From contig JALFVE010000040.1 of NCBI GenBank assembly GCA_022787085.1, positions 1 to 64,000 of the forward strand: a stretch of DNA of 64,000 nt. Reading direction: 5' to 3'. The stretch comes from Oscillospiraceae bacterium (GTDB lineage: Bacteria > Bacillota > Clostridia > Oscillospirales > Ruminococcaceae). Below the pieces are notes generated by a model. That model ran no database searches. It was not told the DNA's origin and worked only from the letters and a program-made list of their open reading frames with translations. Both the position numbers and the translations under genes were made by a program. Below are positions 51,531-60,085 of the stretch, piece by piece. Position 1 is the stretch's first letter. Every line of letters begins with the position of its first letter.

Positions 51531-52229
51531 ATTTATCATTCCTGTGCGGGCAGCCCCGCCGTTTATCTTTTCCGAAGCGGTAAATTAATAATTCTATTTT
51601 ATCATATCCTGCCGCCGATGTCAAATCCCTATGCGATTTGCTTTTTTTAAATTGAAGATTGATTTTTACATTATAATATGGTATTATTTATTTAGCAGGT
51701 TAAACTGCCCGATATATCGGAATATGTTTGTTGTAATCGTGTGTTTTGTTTGGTATAATTTGATTTTGCTTAATACCCCTCAATAGTATGCAAAGGGACA
51801 ACCTAAGAGGAGAGGGAAAAACTAAACCCAACAAAAATGCGGAATTTCCCGCTCCTCTTTAGGTTTTCCCTCTGCACTCTCTTTCCCTGCCCCCTCCCCC
51901 TTTCCGCATTTTTACATATAGCAAGGTTTTTGTTTTTGCTTGCTGTCAATTGGTTTTGTTCCAATTCCTTCGCCTATTTCCCCTCATTTGCGGTTTCCCG
52001 CTTTAATTATGGGGCATACGTCCATGCTGTTTGGGTTTGGGGTGGGGATTTGTTCGTTTGAGCGGTACCGTACAGAGACAAAACCTATCGGCGCGGTGAC
52101 AATACTTACGACCCACATTATTCAGCGACGCGACCTCGCCGCGGGTCGTCACCCGCAAATTTCCAATTTGGTTTATAGCACAGAAAAAATTTTTCATACA
52201 GTAAAAATCATCTAAAGGAAGTGAATATA
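51531..52229 (+). other. Non-coding 700-bp gap with a promoter and competing hairpins
   Basis: A plus-strand promoter (TTGTAA 51731-51736, 17-nt spacer, TATAAT 51754-51759) lies 470 nt before the DUF1893 gene. Downstream are stems that compete: AGAGGGAAAAACTAAA (51811-51826) with TTTAGGTTTTCCCTCT (51858-51873), ACCTAAGAGGAG (51801-51812) with CTCCTCTTTAGGT (51852-51864), and AAAAATGCGGAA (51835-51844 region) with TTCCGCATTTTT (51902-51913). A pyrimidine-rich tract and a GC-rich GCGACC/GGTCG hairpin (about 52133-52150) follow. The short ORFs here look random. It could be a long leader or an independent RNA. Confidence 0.4.
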
Positions 52230-52655
52230 ATGAACAATAACCTTGCCAAAGCCAAATCCCTCCTTTCCGAAAACGGCTGTACCCTCGCCGCAGTCAGAGG
52301 CGATGAAATCATCACCGGCACCGAACGGGGCATCAAACCGCTGCTTGAGCTTATTGACAAGGGAAAAAGCCTTTCGGACTATTCCGCAGCGGATAAGGTG
52401 GTGGGCATGGCGGCAGCATATCTCTATGTCCTGCTGGATGTAAGGGAGCTATATGCCAAGACCATAAGCCGAAAAGCCCTGTCCGTCCTCCAAGAATACC
52501 ATATCCCCGCAGAATACGATACCCTTGCCGAAGCCATCATAAACCGTTCGGGGACGGGCTTCTGCCCCATGGAGACTGCCGTTATAAATGCAAAGTCCCC
52601 CGAAAATGCCCTCTGCCTTATTCGTGATAAGCTGAAGGAGCTTTCTGGAAAATAA
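52230..52655 (+). CDS. DUF1893 family protein
   Basis: 141 residues: AKAKSLLSENGCTLAAVRGDEIITGTERGIKPLLELI at the N-terminus (core TLAAVRGDEIITGTERGIKP) and AADKVVGMAAAYLYVLLDVRELYAKTIS, both typical of DUF1893. Related to the cytidine-deaminase-like fold by family annotation; the reaction is unknown. AAAGGAAG precedes the ATG at 52230. Convergent with the spore-type operon. Confidence 0.85.
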   Translation: MNNNLAKAKSLLSENGCTLAAVRGDEIITGTERGIKPLLELIDKGKSLSDYSAADKVVGMAAAYLYVLLDVRELYAKTISRKALSVLQEYHIPAEYDTLAEAIINRSGTGFCPMETAVINAKSPENALCLIRDKLKELSGK

Positions 52656-52698
52656 AAAAATCTGCCTCGGAAAAATTTATTCCGAAGCAGATTTTTTT
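52654..52698. terminator. Bidirectional terminator after DUF1893
   Basis: AAAAAATCTGCCTCGGAA pairs with TTCCGAAGCAGATTTTTTT (one mismatch), with T-runs on both strands. Confidence 0.9.
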
Positions 52699-52739
52699 GT
52701 TATACTAATATTTGTCTATAGGTTGGTCAAAGATTAATA

Positions 52740-53288
52740 TTATATATCCCCGTATTCCGCAACAACAGTAGCGTTAAAAAGCCCCGCAAGAGCGTTCCAT
52801 GTGCGGATATCCGCTTTGCCCGTAGGCTCAAGCCCCGCCGTCTCCTGAAATGCCTTTACCGCCTTAACGGTATCATCATCAAACACCCCGCTGAGAGAGT
52901 TTGCGGGAATGTTGAAATACAGCCCCGCAAGGGTGTTGAGCATTGCCTGCATGATGATGATCGCAGTGCCCGTGTCCCCCGAGGAAAGAACGGTGCTTAC
53001 CGATGGCAGAGGTCTTACGCCTATCTGGTCGGCAAGATTTGAGATGATGTCCCAATAGGTGTCGAGTATCATGTCCCATGTGGCTTTATCCGTCTCCCCC
53101 GTTTCGGGAAGCCCTTTCAGGCGCTGAAAATCCGCCACCGCCGCCGCTGTGTTGTCATTATATACCCCGTCGGGAAAAACAGCCCTCACTCTCGGCTCGC
53201 TCATGGAAATCTCCCGAAGATAGGTCTGCAGCTCCCTGATATTATCCTCGTGGGACTGCTGTGAAACGGGTATTGCTTCGTTTGCCAT
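52740..53288 (-). CDS. Peptidoglycan-binding domain protein, two repeats
   Basis: 182 residues made of two PG_binding_1 repeats (about 14-85 and 95-178), each with the IRELQTYLREI / VSTVLSSGDTG..MQAML opening and FQRLKGLPETGETDKATWD or FQETAGLEPTGKADIRTWN ending. No signal peptide. The ATG at 53288 has GGGGGG 5 nt upstream. It follows the larger SpoIID-like protein by 13 nt; the operon is probably expressed in the mother cell during sporulation, but no sigma-E/K promoter could be confirmed. Confidence 0.85.
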   Translation of the reverse strand: MANEAIPVSQQSHEDNIRELQTYLREISMSEPRVRAVFPDGVYNDNTAAAVADFQRLKGLPETGETDKATWDMILDTYWDIISNLADQIGVRPLPSVSTVLSSGDTGTAIIIMQAMLNTLAGLYFNIPANSLSGVFDDDTVKAVKAFQETAGLEPTGKADIRTWNALAGLFNATVVAEYGDI

Positions 53289-53301
53289 GCTATCCCCCCT
53301 G

Positions 53302-54699
53302 TTACTTAATGATATAGCCGGGAAACTGTCCCGCAGGCTTGACATATCCGTATTTGACCTCGCTGTAGATCTCCCCTATTCTCGACCATGTTTCCGCTCC
53401 CACATAGCCCGTGGGAGCTATGCCGAACACCCTCTGAAAGGCAGTAACCGCATTTTTTGTAACGGGACCGAAATAGCCCGTATCGCTGACTGCGGGTATC
53501 TGAGGATAGGCGGTATGTATCTCCGTAAGATACTGCTGGAGCGTTTTAACATAATCATTCTGCATTCCCTCTCTGAGTATCATGCCGGGATAGAGAACGA
53601 TCTCCTCTCCCTCGGGATTAACGGGAACGCTGTCCGCAATGCCCCTGTAGGCACGGTACAGATCTTCCCATGTTTCCGAATCCAGGATACCCGTTTCGGG
53701 AAGCCCGTAGATCTGCTGAAATGCCCTGACGGCATTCCGGGTCGGTTCATCGTAAACGCCCGTTATTGTAATTCTGGGAACTGCGTCATAATAAGCACCC
53801 ACAACGGAAAGGATATACTGAACCACCCTGACATTTGCCCCCGACTGCCCGGGTCCCATAAATTCGGGAACATCCGCTGTGTAATCGGAAATGGTAACGC
53901 CCTCGGAGGTCAGCTCTCCCAGCTGCTTGATGCCTGTGTATATCTGATTTATCCTGTACCATGTGGATTTGTCCACAGAGCCCGTCTGAGGCAGTCCGAA
54001 AACCTGCTGGAAGGTCCTGACAGCGTCCTCGGTGAGAGTGTCATAGCTGCCCGTAACATAAGGTATCTTCGGAATTGCGGGATAATTCTTTGAAATGCGG
54101 TTGAGCTGCGTCTGGATACGAACCACGTCGTCGCCCGCACTTCCGAAGCCGATGACCTCTCCGGGATAGGAAGGGATACTCGGCGCAACAGGGGCATTTG
54201 TCACGATCTCGATATCATCTCCGTAATAATACTGCAATATCTCATAGGGAGTCATGCCTTGGTTAGCAAGCTCCACCGTTTCCCACTGCTTGAGCCCCGG
54301 GCAATAGGTCCGAACTCCGTCGCAGTAGGCGGTGAACATTGGCTGAACAGTCCCCTGCCTGCGGACGTAATTATTGAATATCTCATCCACGATATCGCTT
54401 ATGGGCTGAAAAATATCTCTACCGTGAACGTAATACTGATCGTAGTGGGTGTCATTCGTGATGTCAAAATCATAGCCCTTTGATGGGTACCATTCTGTGT
54501 AATACCTGTTGAGAGCATAGGTAATGATAGCGTAAATATTGGCTCTCAGTGCGCTTTCGGGCCATGTGGGATATATCTCGCTGGACGCCACATTTTTAAT
54601 GTAATCCGTAAACGGAACTGTCACATTCATGGCAGTATTATCATCGGGCGCCCCCAGATGAACGACGATATATTCGGGAATAAACGGCTCTCCTGTCAT
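53302..54699 (-). CDS. Spore cortex-type protein: SpoIID-like domain plus three peptidoglycan-binding repeats
   Basis: 465 residues. The N-terminal domain (about 1-165) has the SpoIID/LytB-type core: VPFTDYIKNVASSEIYPTWPESALRANIYAIITYALNRYYTEWYP (core VASSEIYPTWPESALRANIYA). Three PG_binding_1 repeats follow (about 185-255, 285-350, 375-440) with FQQVFGLPQTGSVDK, FQQIYGLPETGILDS and FQRVFGIAPTGYVGA. No signal peptide, which is usual for proteins used around the forespore. SpoIID-family proteins trim peptidoglycan. AAAGGA upstream. Confidence 0.85.
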   Translation of the reverse strand: MTGEPFIPEYIVVHLGAPDDNTAMNVTVPFTDYIKNVASSEIYPTWPESALRANIYAIITYALNRYYTEWYPSKGYDFDITNDTHYDQYYVHGRDIFQPISDIVDEIFNNYVRRQGTVQPMFTAYCDGVRTYCPGLKQWETVELANQGMTPYEILQYYYGDDIEIVTNAPVAPSIPSYPGEVIGFGSAGDDVVRIQTQLNRISKNYPAIPKIPYVTGSYDTLTEDAVRTFQQVFGLPQTGSVDKSTWYRINQIYTGIKQLGELTSEGVTISDYTADVPEFMGPGQSGANVRVVQYILSVVGAYYDAVPRITITGVYDEPTRNAVRAFQQIYGLPETGILDSETWEDLYRAYRGIADSVPVNPEGEEIVLYPGMILREGMQNDYVKTLQQYLTEIHTAYPQIPAVSDTGYFGPVTKNAVTAFQRVFGIAPTGYVGAETWSRIGEIYSEVKYGYVKPAGQFPGYIIK

Positions 54700-54723
54700 T
54701 TATCTGCCATCCTTTCTCAGCGT

Positions 54724-55956
54724 TCAGCCCACGCTGTTTGAATCGTTCATTAAATTATTCATCATATCCGAGCGGGGCTGAATGGGCGTTTCTCCCGAAT
54801 ACTCGGGGAGAGGGATAAGGTCGATGGGCTGAACCGTTTTGATCCCCGCAAAAATAGGGATCTTGATGTCCTTCATGGTGTAGAAGCCTCTTGCTCTTAC
54901 GGTCACATTGTATTCCGAGAAGGGACGTGCGGTGTTCATGGGATTCTGAGAAAGCTCTGGAGAGGGAGCGGGAAGGGCAATGGTGGGAGTGCGCCCGCTT
55001 CTGTCGGTGAACAGCACCCTCACAAGCCCAACGCCTGCGGGAAGCATTTTTTTCACGATGACAACGGCTCCGGGAACGGGATATGCCCCGCCTGCGGTAA
55101 AGACCTCGAACTGGAGAAACCCCCAGCTGTTCTCCCCCGTCAGTGACACCCAGCTCATTGACGGCGTAAACCCCGCCGTTGAGGGAATGGAATTTACCGA
55201 ATCCCTCGGCAGAGGAAAATCCGGCATTATCTCCTTTTCCTCCTCCGCCTCCGAGGGAACGGCATAAACGGGAGCATTCACATCTCCGTTCAGGAATATA
55301 CCGCGAAGGGATGCGTCGGAATTTCTGTTGTAGGCGGTCTTGTCTTGGGTCGAGAAGGTGCCGCCCATATTAGGATTTATGTCTCTTGCGGCATTTTGCA
55401 TAGGATTATTGGGCACATTGCTCATGGGATTATTTGCTTCCATATTGCCTCGGGGCTGAATGGGCGTGCTTCCGGGATATACGGGAGGCGGATTATCCTC
55501 GGGACGGATAATGGGATGTGCGGGGATCCCCGCAATGCTCTCGATAATGCTCTCAGCCGAAGGAAATCTGCACTCGCAGGTCACAGGCATAGTGGCTCCG
55601 CTGTCCGACGGGATATGGGCTGAAAAGTGGGAAGCTCCCGGCACCCCCTGAATTGGCGTTCCCGCCATATCACGGGTCATATTTGCGGGAGCAGGGCTTT
55701 GCGCCCTTGAAATATTCTGCTGCGTCTCGGTGCGGGGTGCGGGCTTAGGCATTGCCTGCGGCATGGGAGCTGTGCGCTCATCGGGCTGCTCTGCGGTCAA
55801 ATTATTCTGCACAGGAGCCGCCTGCTGCATGGGCTGACTGCTTTGACGGGACATAGGCGTTTCTGATGTTTCCCGATTGGCGCTGCTCTGTCTGTAAAGC
55901 CGCATCATTTCTTCCTTATAGCGTTTCGTCATATTATTAAGGTCGTTTCCGTTCAA
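54724..55956 (-). CDS. Pro/Met/Gln-rich protein with a carboxypeptidase-regulatory-like domain
   Basis: 410 residues. About 1-255 is disordered, rich in Pro, Gln, Asn and Met, and contains short repeats such as YPGSTPIQPRGNMEANN and, at the far end, YSGETPIQPRSDMMNN. A beta-sandwich domain follows (about 270-385: LQFEVFTAGGAYPVPGAVVIV). TTG start with GGAGG 9 nt upstream. It leads the two peptidoglycan-binding genes (24-nt gap), so a structural role in the spore coat or cortex is likely; not proven. Confidence 0.7.
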   Translation of the reverse strand: MNGNDLNNMTKRYKEEMMRLYRQSSANRETSETPMSRQSSQPMQQAAPVQNNLTAEQPDERTAPMPQAMPKPAPRTETQQNISRAQSPAPANMTRDMAGTPIQGVPGASHFSAHIPSDSGATMPVTCECRFPSAESIIESIAGIPAHPIIRPEDNPPPVYPGSTPIQPRGNMEANNPMSNVPNNPMQNAARDINPNMGGTFSTQDKTAYNRNSDASLRGIFLNGDVNAPVYAVPSEAEEEKEIMPDFPLPRDSVNSIPSTAGFTPSMSWVSLTGENSWGFLQFEVFTAGGAYPVPGAVVIVKKMLPAGVGLVRVLFTDRSGRTPTIALPAPSPELSQNPMNTARPFSEYNVTVRARGFYTMKDIKIPIFAGIKTVQPIDLIPLPEYSGETPIQPRSDMMNNLMNDSNSVG

Positions 55957-56164
55957 ATGAATTACCTCCGAACAAAATCATTTCCGTCAGAAACGGATTA
56001 CCAAAGATATATGCGCATTTAAGGGCAAAAATGCAGGGAAACTCACTTTTTTTTCAGCATTATAATTATCTGAAATCAAAAAAGAGAATGGGAGAGAAAT
56101 CAAGCAAAATGCAGAGATTTGAAGAGATTCGGGGATATATTTTAAAAATTCGGGCAAAAACCTC

Positions 56165-56193
56165 TTGACAAACATACAAGCAGTGTGTATAAT
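56165..56193 (+). promoter_or_regulatory. Promoter of rplM-rpsI
   Basis: Perfect TTGACA, 17-nt spacer, TATAAT. The 55957-56164 stretch before it shows nothing else I can name. Confidence 0.85.
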
Positions 56194-56214
56194 AGATAAT
56201 GTTGTGTAAAGAAA

Positions 56215-56285
56215 AGGTATGAGTTCCCTGTGAATTATCGAGTTGCGTGCAGGGCGGTACCAACGTCTATGCGGCAATTTTTACT
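56215..56285 (+). ncRNA. Probable L13 ribosomal-protein leader
   Basis: The 5' leader contains TCCCTG, then TTATCGAG, then CAGGGCGGTACCAAC. CCCTG/CAGGG form a stem around the conserved-looking TATCGAG loop, with ACCAAC after it. This matches my memory of the L13 leader motif found before rplM-rpsI in Firmicutes, which is bound by free L13 to repress the operon. Confidence 0.55.
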
Positions 56286-56313
56286 ATACTATATTAAAAA
56301 GGAGAAATCGACT

Positions 56314-56742
56314 ATGTCAACTTATATGCCTAAGGCTAATGAAATCAGCCGTAAGTGGTATGTACTTGATGCTTCCGGCAAGTCCCTCGGTCGTGTAGCT
56401 GCTCAGGCTGCTTCGATCCTCCGCGGCAAGCACAAGCCCACATTTGCTCCTCACGCCGACTGCGGCGACCACGTTATCATCATCAACTGCGCTGAGGCTG
56501 TTCTCACAGGCAAGAAGCTTGAGCAGAAGACCTACAAGTGGCACACAGGCTGGATCGGCGGTCTCAAGGAGACTAAGTACAGCGAAATGATGAAGAATAA
56601 TCCCGAAAAGGCAATGATGATCGCAGTAAACGGTATGCTCCCCAATAACACTCTTGGCAGAGCTGCTCTTACTCGTCTCAGAGTATATGCAGGCTCCGAG
56701 CACAACCACGCTGCTCAGAAGCCCGAAAACTACGAAATCTAA
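56314..56742 (+). CDS. rplM: 50S ribosomal protein L13
   Basis: 142 residues. Seen: [43 protein letters not shown] (core [15 protein letters not shown]), [13 protein letters not shown], and [26 protein letters not shown]. An early assembly protein of the 50S subunit. ATG at 56314 with AAAGGAG upstream; the longer open frame through the leader is rejected. Followed by rpsI after 14 nt. Confidence 0.98.
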   Translation: MSTYMPKANEISRKWYVLDASGKSLGRVAAQAASILRGKHKPTFAPHADCGDHVIIINCAEAVLTGKKLEQKTYKWHTGWIGGLKETKYSEMMKNNPEKAMMIAVNGMLPNNTLGRAALTRLRVYAGSEHNHAAQKPENYEI

Positions 56743-56756
56743 GGAGGGTGTAAGCT

Positions 56757-57158
56757 ATGTACGAATCTAAACAGCAGTACTTTTACGGTACAGGAAGAAG
56801 AAAAAGCTCTGTTGCAAGAGTAAGAGTTTACCCCGGCAGCGGTAATATCACCATCAACGGCAGAGACATCGACGATTATTTCGGTCTCGATACTCTCAAG
56901 CTCATCGTTAGACAGCCCCTCGCTCTCACTGAGACTGCTGAGCAGTTTGATATCGTCTGCACAGTTGCAGGCGGCGGCGTTACCGGTCAGGCAGGTGCTA
57001 TCAGACACGGTCTCTCCCGTGCTCTCCTCCTCTTTAACCCCGAGCTTCGCCCCGTTCTCAAGAAGGCCGGCTTCCTCACCAGAGATCCCAGAATGAAGGA
57101 AAGAAAGAAGTACGGCTTAAAGGCTGCAAGACGTGCTCCTCAGTTCTCAAAGAGATAA
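56757..57158 (+). CDS. rpsI: 30S ribosomal protein S9
   Basis: 133 residues. Seen: [51 protein letters not shown] and the basic tail [18 protein letters not shown] that reaches toward the P-site tRNA. AGGAGG precedes the ATG. The 3' end of rpsI is a known insertion site of integrative elements in Firmicutes, and an integrase remnant lies just downstream here. Confidence 0.98.
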   Translation: MYESKQQYFYGTGRRKSSVARVRVYPGSGNITINGRDIDDYFGLDTLKLIVRQPLALTETAEQFDIVCTVAGGGVTGQAGAIRHGLSRALLLFNPELRPVLKKAGFLTRDPRMKERKKYGLKAARRAPQFSKR

Positions 57159-57246
57159 TTTTTGCTCTTACAAACGACGTATCTACGTTGTTTGGGGCGT
57201 GTTATTCATCGATTTGGACAACTTTTGGACAACCAAATATTGCTTT

Positions 57247-57279
57247 AAAAGCCTCCCTATTGCAGTAGGGAGGTTTTTG
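57247..57279. terminator. Terminator after rpsI and the integrase remnant
   Basis: CCTCCCTA pairs with TAGGGAGG (5-nt loop), followed by TTTTTG on the plus strand; the minus strand also has TTTT. It lies between the rpsI end and the converging integrase remnant. Confidence 0.8.
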
Positions 57280-57284
57280 TATCT

Positions 57285-58133
57285 TTACTCAAGTTTTAAT
57301 TCAATTAAATTTGCAACCTTTGCTTTTGTGCTTTTGAGGACATCAGCGTAAACATTTGCAGTTACTCCAATATCGCAACGCCCAAGGTGTTCAGAAACAA
57401 CTTTCAGGTCAATACCACTATTCAGAAGCAAGGTTGCATTGCAATGACGGAGCTGGTGTAAGGTGAGAAATTCAAACTTCGTCCCTTTGAGAAAGCGTCT
57501 GAATGAAGTTCCCAGCGATGTCCTGTCACGATAATTACCGTTAGCAGAAGTGAACACCATTTCAGGGTGAGCAAAACTATCTCCGAGTGCTTCAATTAGC
57601 TGTTCCTGATATTTTTTCTGTTCTCTGAAAATATCCGCAAGGGTCTGACTCATTCCGATTGTTCTGATACTACTTTCGGTTTTGGGAGTTGTGAGCCAGT
57701 GCTTTCCGCCTACATCGGCAAGATTATGCTCTATGGAGATTGTCATATCCTCAAAGTTGATGTCATTCCACGAAAGAGCAAGCATTTCTCCGCTTCTCAT
57801 TCCCGTATAAAGTAAAACCTTAATCATACGCTTAATGTCAAGGTCACAGTTTTTTGTTTCGATAAGGTCCATAAACCGCTTGGTCTGTTCTTCGTCAAGG
57901 ACAGGCTTTTTCTTTTTGCCCTTGTTTTTGGAAGAATGACATTTCTGCACGGAGTATCTCTGATGAAACCCTGTTCAACGCCTCTATGGAATATGCTCTG
58001 AATAACAACATAGATTTTACGCACTGTTTCAGGGTGACGTTTTATAGATTGAACAAACTGTGTAAGTCTTGGCGTTGTTATATCCTTGACCTTTACGTTT
58101 CCAAAAACAGGGACAATATGGTTTTTGTAGAGA
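57285..58133 (-). pseudogene. Tyrosine recombinase (integrase) remnant
   Basis: The catalytic domain (57285 to about 57925) keeps Arg in TGMRSGE, HQLRH, His in SEHLGR and the Tyr of ANVYADVL. The core-binding part lies in another frame just upstream (VFGNVKVKDITTPRLTQFVQ, IFHRGVEQGFIRDTPCRNV). They are joined only if one base is added in the A-rich tract near 57914-57925 (TRAKRK to KPVLDEEQ). The N-terminal DNA-binding domain is missing, lost in a deletion that fused the gene to the excisionase remnant. Position at the end of rpsI suggests the edge of a former integrative element. Confidence 0.8.
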
Positions 58134-58358
58134 AGCTTTATTAATTAGTATTTTTCCACGCTTTCCCTGTCCAGTACGAATGAATTTTACCTTTTTTTGA
58201 GCAACGAGCTGACGAATTGTGTGTTCACTGATTCCAGACACGGCTTCAACGGCTTGCTTAATAGTCAAAAATTCAATTTTTTCTTCCGATAGCTTATTTT
58301 CGGATTCAAGTATAGAGTTATTGTCTACAAAGGATTCTGCCTCCAGCATTGCAGTCAA
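58131..58358 (-). pseudogene. Excisionase-type HTH remnant
   Basis: The first 75 codons read FLTIKQAVEAVSGISEHTIRQLVAQKKVKFIRTGQGKRGKILINKASL (core SEHTIRQLVAQKKVKFIRTG), the excisionase/MerR-like helix-turn-helix of integrative elements. After INKASL the frame runs out of register into the integrase core-binding region, so its end and the integrase start were deleted together. The 58359-58440 stretch upstream shows no gene. Confidence 0.7.
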
Positions 58359-58439
58359 AGTCGTTATAAGCTGGATTAGTCAAGTATGATTTACTAAAAC
58401 ACACTTGAGTAATTTGCGCAATTTGACGAATAAAATTGT

Positions 58440-58547
58440 AAAAAACGGTCGTTTACGATTGAAGTGATTCGAATGTAAAAAGTCAAGTAAAACATACAAC
58501 AATTCGCCAGAAAGTATACAAAAAATATTCGCCACAAAATGTACAAG
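58440..58547. repeat. Repeated end motifs of an IS21-type element
   Basis: Read on the minus strand, GTACATTTTGTGGCGAATA and GTATACTTTCTGGCGAATT are two near copies about 30 nt apart directly after istB. Multiple short end repeats next to istB are typical of IS21-family termini. Confidence 0.5.
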
Positions 58548-59285
58548 TCAACGAGTGATAGATTTTCTGTGAGAGAAACGGTAAGAATCGCCTGACATGG
58601 AAATAATTTCGCAGTGATGAATGAGCCTGTCAAGAATAGCAGTGGTGATAGTTGCATCACCAAGGAAATCGACCCATTCATCAAATCCCTTGTTTGATGT
58701 GATGATCATCGATGTCTTTTCGGACATCTCGGAAACAAACCCAAAGAATAAATTTGCTTCCTGCGTGTTCAAAGGCATAAACCCGACTTCATCGATTATC
58801 ACCAGCTACGCCTTGTAAATGTTCTTTAATTTTCGCTTGTTCTGAGATGATATCAGCTCAGTTTTAAGGTCTTTGATCAGCTTATCAACGGTCGTGAAAA
58901 CCACGGAATAGCCCATGTCAAGAGCCTTGACGGCAAGAGCGGTTGCAAGATGTGTCTTGCCTATCCCGGGAGGACCAAGAAAGCATATGTTGTATGCCTG
59001 CTCAACCCATGTCATATCGGATAACCGAAGCATCTTTTCCTTGGAAATGCTTTTCTGAAATCCGAAGTCAAACTGCTCCAAAGTCTTTTCATTGGGCAGC
59101 TCTGCACGTTTTCTGCGTATTGCATTCTGCTTTTCGGTTTTGATCTTAAGCTGCTCCGACAGATAAATCTCAACTGCCGCAAGAGGAGTAATATCATCTC
59201 TGTCCTTGTAAATAGCCTCAAAATCGACCTGTGCAAACCTTAATGCAGAGGAAATTGATAGGATGTTTTCAAGCCTTTCGTTCAT
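58548..59285 (-). pseudogene. istB: IstB-like ATPase gene with a premature stop
   Basis: IS21-family helper ATPase. Seen: Walker A FLGPPGIGKTHLATAL (about 100-115), Walker [13 protein letters not shown], sensor MIITSNKGF, and the C-terminal [12 protein letters not shown]. An in-frame TAG at 58803-58805 (after NIYKA, right before LVIIDEV) splits the protein between Walker A and Walker B. A three-base deletion making TAG from a TAC-GAG-like pair would explain it. Overlaps the end of the istA fragment (TAATGAA). Confidence 0.85.
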
Positions 59286-59286
59286 T

Positions 59287-59510
59287 ACATATCACCTGCC
59301 TTTGCGTAAACGTCAAGGGAACGTTTCTGTACAGTCACGTGATATTCAGGCTTGTCAACAGGTATCGCCTGCTTATCGACCTGCCTGATCTCCGGCTTCG
59401 GCAATTCGGAAAACTCAAGGAAATCTCTTGCGGTTTTTGCACTGAACAGTCTGTTTTCGGTACAGAACTTAGCTGCATTTATCAGCTTTTCTTTGCCGTA
59501 TTTATCAACT
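59287..59510 (-). pseudogene. istA: C-terminal fragment of IstA transposase
   Basis: About 73 codons, KYGKEKLINAAKFCTENRL, SAKTARDFLEFSELPKPEI, ending QKRSLDVYAKAGDM, directly upstream of istB as in IS21 elements. The rest of the transposase is missing: at about 59505-59510 the sequence changes into the methyltransferase fragment. So only the 3' end of the IS21 element is left on this side. Confidence 0.7.
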
Positions 59511-59921
59511 GTGCTAAATACTCACGAAATAAGCTAAATGGCGGTTATTCGTGCATACAATATCGGTTTCTTTCAAAATGTTGATACATTCTTCATCACG
59601 AAAATCTCCGTTACCCTTTAACTTTGTAACTTTTCCCTCATATATGCTTGTATTGTTACCACCCGTATATTCCATTGTATAAGCTCCACCCTCGGCTATA
59701 TAATGTGTTGCTATCAACTTTTTCAATCCGAAATAGCCGTAATTCAGGTGAAAATATCTCCAAAAGTTAGAAGATATTGGGTCATCACAATTACAATAAA
59801 TCACTTTCCCTCTGAAATGCTCAACATAGTGCTTTAATTCGTGTTCTATGTCCGTTAATTGAGTATAAAACTCGTCATTCTTTGTTGCTTTTGCCTTTTG
59901 CAAATTGTCGTGTGCCGCCAT
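59505..59921 (-). pseudogene. EcoRI-type adenine DNA methyltransferase fragment
   Basis: Starts MAAHDNLQKAKATKNDEFYTQLTDI and continues KVIYCNCDDPISSNFWRYF, features of the EcoRI-methylase family. The annotated frame ends ETDIVCTNNRHLAYFVSI, but removal of the two extra A after AAT (about 59542-59546) restores CTNPPFSLFREYLAQLINT, i.e. the catalytic NPPF motif. After that the IS21 remnant begins and the C-terminal half is gone. So the gene is broken twice. No restriction gene is seen nearby. Confidence 0.75.
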
Positions 59922-60085
59922 ATTAGTCACTACCCTTCGTATTTAATACAATGATTTCGGGAAATACTTTTCGTCAGCTTCTACTATGCCGTCAAGGGTA
60001 ACATTTTTCATTATGTTTGTGAGTGCATCAAGTATCTTATGCCGCCAACGAAAAGCCATCTTACGGTAATCCAAATTATTCTACA

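Noticed and set aside
51760-51920. 6S RNA
   Set aside because: The hairpins here do not form the long rod with one central bubble that defines 6S RNA.
51837-52215. Short ORFs in the 51.5-52.2 kb gap
   Set aside because: Low complexity (runs of Pro/Leu/Phe), no ribosome sites; they overlap predicted hairpins.
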